Positions 61,916-64,000 of a stretch of DNA of 64,000 nt are shown here, in pieces. The first letter of the stretch is position 1, and every line of letters begins with the position of its first letter. This DNA is from Sorangium cellulosum (GTDB lineage: Bacteria; Myxococcota_A; Polyangia; Polyangiales; Polyangiaceae): contig NZ_CP012670.1 in NCBI RefSeq assembly GCF_004135735.1, forward strand, positions 3,493,501 to 3,557,500. The letters are read 5' to 3'. The notes under the pieces were generated by a model. That model saw nothing but the letters and a program-made list of their open reading frames with translations. It was not told the DNA's origin and ran no database searches. Both the position numbers and the translations under genes were made by a program.

Positions 61916-63214
61916 TCAGCGCAAGCCACCGCGGGCGAAGTCGCGCGCGATGACGTGCACGTCCGTGAGGTTGTGACCCGTGGCCCCGGTCTCCACGCGC
62001 GTGCCGAGGGCGCGGTGGACGGGCGCGTCGTCGAAGCGCGCGAGCGCCGCCTCGATCGCGTCCGCGTCGATCGCGTCGGCGTTCGCGCTGGCGACGACGG
62101 CGCCTGCGGCCCCGGAGCTGCCGTCGGCGCCGTCCGAGGCCGCGCAGAGCAGCGCCACGTCCGGGGGCAGGTCGCGGAGGGCGGCGAGCGCGATCCACCC
62201 GGCGCGGCCGCCGGCGCCGCGCCGGGGCGGCAGCGCGAGCGTCGGCTCGCACGGGATCACCACCGCTTCGCCCGGGGCGAGGGTTCGCGCGCGCGCGAGG
62301 CGACGCGCGACGATGGCCCGGGCCTCGCCGTCCTCGGCGGGGGCCGCCACGGCGCGGAGCCCCGTCCGGGCGGCGAGCGCGGCCGCCACGCGCTCGGCGA
62401 GCAGGCCCGGATCCGCGAGCACACGCGCTTCCTGGGGCGGCGCCTCGGCGGGCTTCAACGACTCGCTCAACGCCGGCGCGAGCCGGGCGAGCTGAGGGGC
62501 CCAGCGCTCGAGCGCGGCGCGTGCCTCCTCGACGCACGTCGGATCCGGGACGGTCGGGCCCGAGCTGATGTCGTGCGGGAGCCCGCCGACGACGTCGCTC
62601 ACGAGCAGCGTCAGGACGCGCGCCGGGGCCGCCGCCGCGGCCAGGCGCCCGCCCTTGATGCGCGAGAAGTGGCGGCGAACGAGGTTGACCTCCTGGATCG
62701 GCGCGCCCCCTTCCAGGAGGGCGGCGACGAGGGCCTGCTTGTCGGTGAGGGCGACGCCTGGAGGGGGGGCCGCGAGCAGCGCGGACGCGCCGCCGGAGAT
62801 GAGGGCGAGCAGGAGATCGTCAGGCCCGAGCGCGGCGGCGGCGGTCAGCGCCGCCGTGGCCGCGTCCACGCTGCGCGCGTCGGGGAGCGGGTGCGCCGCC
62901 CGCAGCACGCGGAGCGGGCGCAGCGCGTCTTCCGCGGCCTCCGCGGGATCGGGCGGCGACGCTCGACCCGGCGGTGGGGGCGGCGCGACCGTGACGGCGA
63001 GCCCTCCGGTGATCCGAGCCCCCCAGCAGCGGAGCGCGCCTCTCGCCATCCCGAGCGCCGCCTTGCCCGCCGCGATCACGCACACGCGGCCGCGGCGCGC
63101 TCCGGCCTCGGCGGCGAGCGCGCGTTCGACGAGCCCTGCGGGATCGAGGCCGTCGAGCCCGGCGCGGAACGCGGCCACGAGCGCCGCGCGCAGCGCGTCG
63201 AGCGACGCGCTCAA
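61916..63214 (-). CDS. Glycerate 2-kinase (GckA/TtuD, MOFRL family)
   Basis: 432 residues from a TTG start that overlaps the upstream stop by four bases (TTGA), with GAGGGG four bases before it. No ATG gives an N terminus that reaches the domain start. Family marks are VIAAGKAALGMARGAL near residue 43, AHPLPDARS near 100, LALISGGASALLAAPP near 130, LVRRHFSRIKGGRLA near 168, LVSDVVGGLPHDISSGPT near 195-212, and the C-terminal MOFRL domain with ASDGADGSSGAAGA near 360 and TGATGHNLTDVHV near 412. It phosphorylates D-glycerate to 2-phosphoglycerate using ATP. The link with the secreted protein encoded upstream is by overlap only. Confidence 0.9.
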   Translation of the reverse strand: MSASLDALRAALVAAFRAGLDGLDPAGLVERALAAEAGARRGRVCVIAAGKAALGMARGALRCWGARITGGLAVTVAPPPPPGRASPPDPAEAAEDALRPLRVLRAAHPLPDARSVDAATAALTAAAALGPDDLLLALISGGASALLAAPPPGVALTDKQALVAALLEGGAPIQEVNLVRRHFSRIKGGRLAAAAAPARVLTLLVSDVVGGLPHDISSGPTVPDPTCVEEARAALERWAPQLARLAPALSESLKPAEAPPQEARVLADPGLLAERVAAALAARTGLRAVAAPAEDGEARAIVARRLARARTLAPGEAVVIPCEPTLALPPRRGAGGRAGWIALAALRDLPPDVALLCAASDGADGSSGAAGAVVASANADAIDADAIEAALARFDDAPVHRALGTRVETGATGHNLTDVHVIARDFARGGLR

Positions 63215-63963
63215 CGGCCCCTCGCGCCGGCTGCGCCGCCGCTCTCCGCCACCTCGGCGCGGGCGCGTCCTCCTCGCGCGGACGAACGGTCGCCCGCGTC
63301 GACGAGGTGCGCCCAGACCACGTGATGCCAGCTCAGCGTGACGGACACGAGCGCCCGTTGCTCTTCCCGGGCGCTCTCGACGCCGGCGAGCTCCGGCCCG
63401 CGCCAGCGGAGCGCGCCCCGCAGGCCGAGGAACGGGCCGGTCGCGTGTCCCAGGAGCGGCAGATCGAGCGACGCCGAGAGCTCCAGCCCTGGCTCGGGGG
63501 CGAGCCCGCCGCCCGGCGGCGCCTCCCAGAACGAGCCCACGCCGAGCGCGAAGGAGTCGACGAGGAGGTTGAGCCACGGCGAGCCGCGCTCGAGATCGCT
63601 CGCGTACCGGGCGAGGAAGAGCGGCTGGATGAAGACGCCGCCCGCGATGGATCGCGCGCTCGGCGCCGCCTCCGCGCCGAGCGCGTCGGTGTAGTGCGCG
63701 TACACTCCGGCGGTCGCGAGGTAGACCGCCGCGCCGCGCGCGCAGAGCGCGGGGCCGCCGCTCGCGAACGTGGCGCCCGCGCCCGCGCGCAGCTCGAGAT
63801 CGCCGTCGAGGCGGCCGTAGGCTCCGTCGTCCTCCGCGCGCGCCGAGCGCGCGCCCGCGAGCGCCGCGGCGACGGCCGCGACGCCGGCGAGCGCCCTCAC
63901 GCCAGCGCGGGGGCCGCGCGCGCGCGCGACCCGCCCAGGAGCGTCGTTCTCGTGGGTGATCAT
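63211..63963 (-). CDS. Secreted or outer-membrane-associated protein of unknown function
   Basis: 250 residues from the ATG at 63963. The N terminus has a basic stretch (RVARARGPRAG) and a hydrophobic segment ALAGVAAVAAALAGARSARA, a probable Sec signal with cleavage near residue 43. The mature part alternates beta strands with aromatic ends (GVYAHYTDALG, GVFIQPLFLARYASDLE, ALVSVTLSWHHVVWAHLV), suggesting an outer-membrane beta-barrel, but I recognise no family. The start is 37 bases from the window edge, so upstream operon partners are unknown. Its stop overlaps the glycerate kinase start. Confidence 0.6.
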   Translation of the reverse strand: MITHENDAPGRVARARGPRAGVRALAGVAAVAAALAGARSARAEDDGAYGRLDGDLELRAGAGATFASGGPALCARGAAVYLATAGVYAHYTDALGAEAAPSARSIAGGVFIQPLFLARYASDLERGSPWLNLLVDSFALGVGSFWEAPPGGGLAPEPGLELSASLDLPLLGHATGPFLGLRGALRWRGPELAGVESAREEQRALVSVTLSWHHVVWAHLVDAGDRSSARGGRARAEVAESGGAAGARGR

Positions 63964-64000
63964 CAGCGTATCAGCGCCTCCCGCACCGCATCCCGCAGCT

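Overview
This window is a continuous stretch of very GC-rich bacterial chromosome with no rRNA, tRNA, CRISPR array, transposase, integrase or other mobile element that I can see. The gene content suggests a myxobacterium of the Sorangium/Polyangium type. Indicators are eukaryotic-like Ser/Thr kinases, many lipoproteins and single-pass proteins with long Ala/Pro-rich linkers, a PilZ protein, a zinc-ribbon/GYF protein, several ExbB/ExbD sets and a bifunctional aldolase/dehydrogenase. This assignment is an inference from gene content and base composition. No marker gene was compared with a database.

Region by region. 1-7.6 kb: the 3' end of a degenerate histidine-kinase-like ATPase, a large MshEN (GspE N-terminal)/GAF-like/HEAT protein, a membrane-anchored protein with three tandem DsbA domains, and a small secreted protein. 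7.6-14.5 kb: a divergent control region with two DnaA-box-like sites, a protein with two Ser/Thr kinase domains, a MATE exporter and a class II aldolase/SDR fusion. 14.5-17 kb: an ArsR-type HTH/methyltransferase regulator (SahR-like) translationally coupled to S-adenosylhomocysteinase. 17-21 kb: a coupled pair of a PpiD-like foldase and an M16 zinc peptidase. 20.4-24 kb: small conserved proteins including a PilZ protein, and a DinG/Rad3-type helicase. 24-30 kb: hairpin repeats, a gluconate-dehydrogenase-like small subunit plus GMC flavoprotein, a sigma-54 response regulator and a zinc-ribbon/GYF membrane protein. 30-36 kb: three probable lipoproteins. 36-45.7 kb: monothiol glutaredoxin, a family 5 uracil-DNA glycosylase coupled to a lipase, a hypothetical membrane protein, a minus-strand ALDH-surE-apt run and a PEGA-domain membrane protein. 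45.8-55.6 kb: a beta-propeller/di-haem c lipoprotein, a TolC-like channel with a palindromic operator over its start, a membrane H+-pyrophosphatase, and a SWIM/SNF2 helicase whose start overlaps the pyrophosphatase stop. 55.6-64 kb: two divergent ExbB-ExbD-ExbD operons, a membrane protein with a cysteine-rich segment, a glycerate 2-kinase and a secreted protein.

Themes. Envelope biology dominates: periplasmic thiol chemistry, periplasmic folding and proteolysis, lipoproteins, proton-driven ExbB/ExbD motors, an H+ pump and a TolC channel. Signalling is also prominent: two kinase domains in one protein, a sigma-54 regulator, and PilZ and MshEN domains that in other systems bind cyclic di-GMP. 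Many adjacent genes overlap by 1 or 4 bases (ATGA, GTGA, TTGA or TGATG junctions), which marks likely translational coupling. The least ordinary features are the triple DsbA protein, the paired ExbB-ExbD-ExbD operons, the operator/leaderless architecture at the TolC gene, and the short hairpin or tandem repeats at gene ends.
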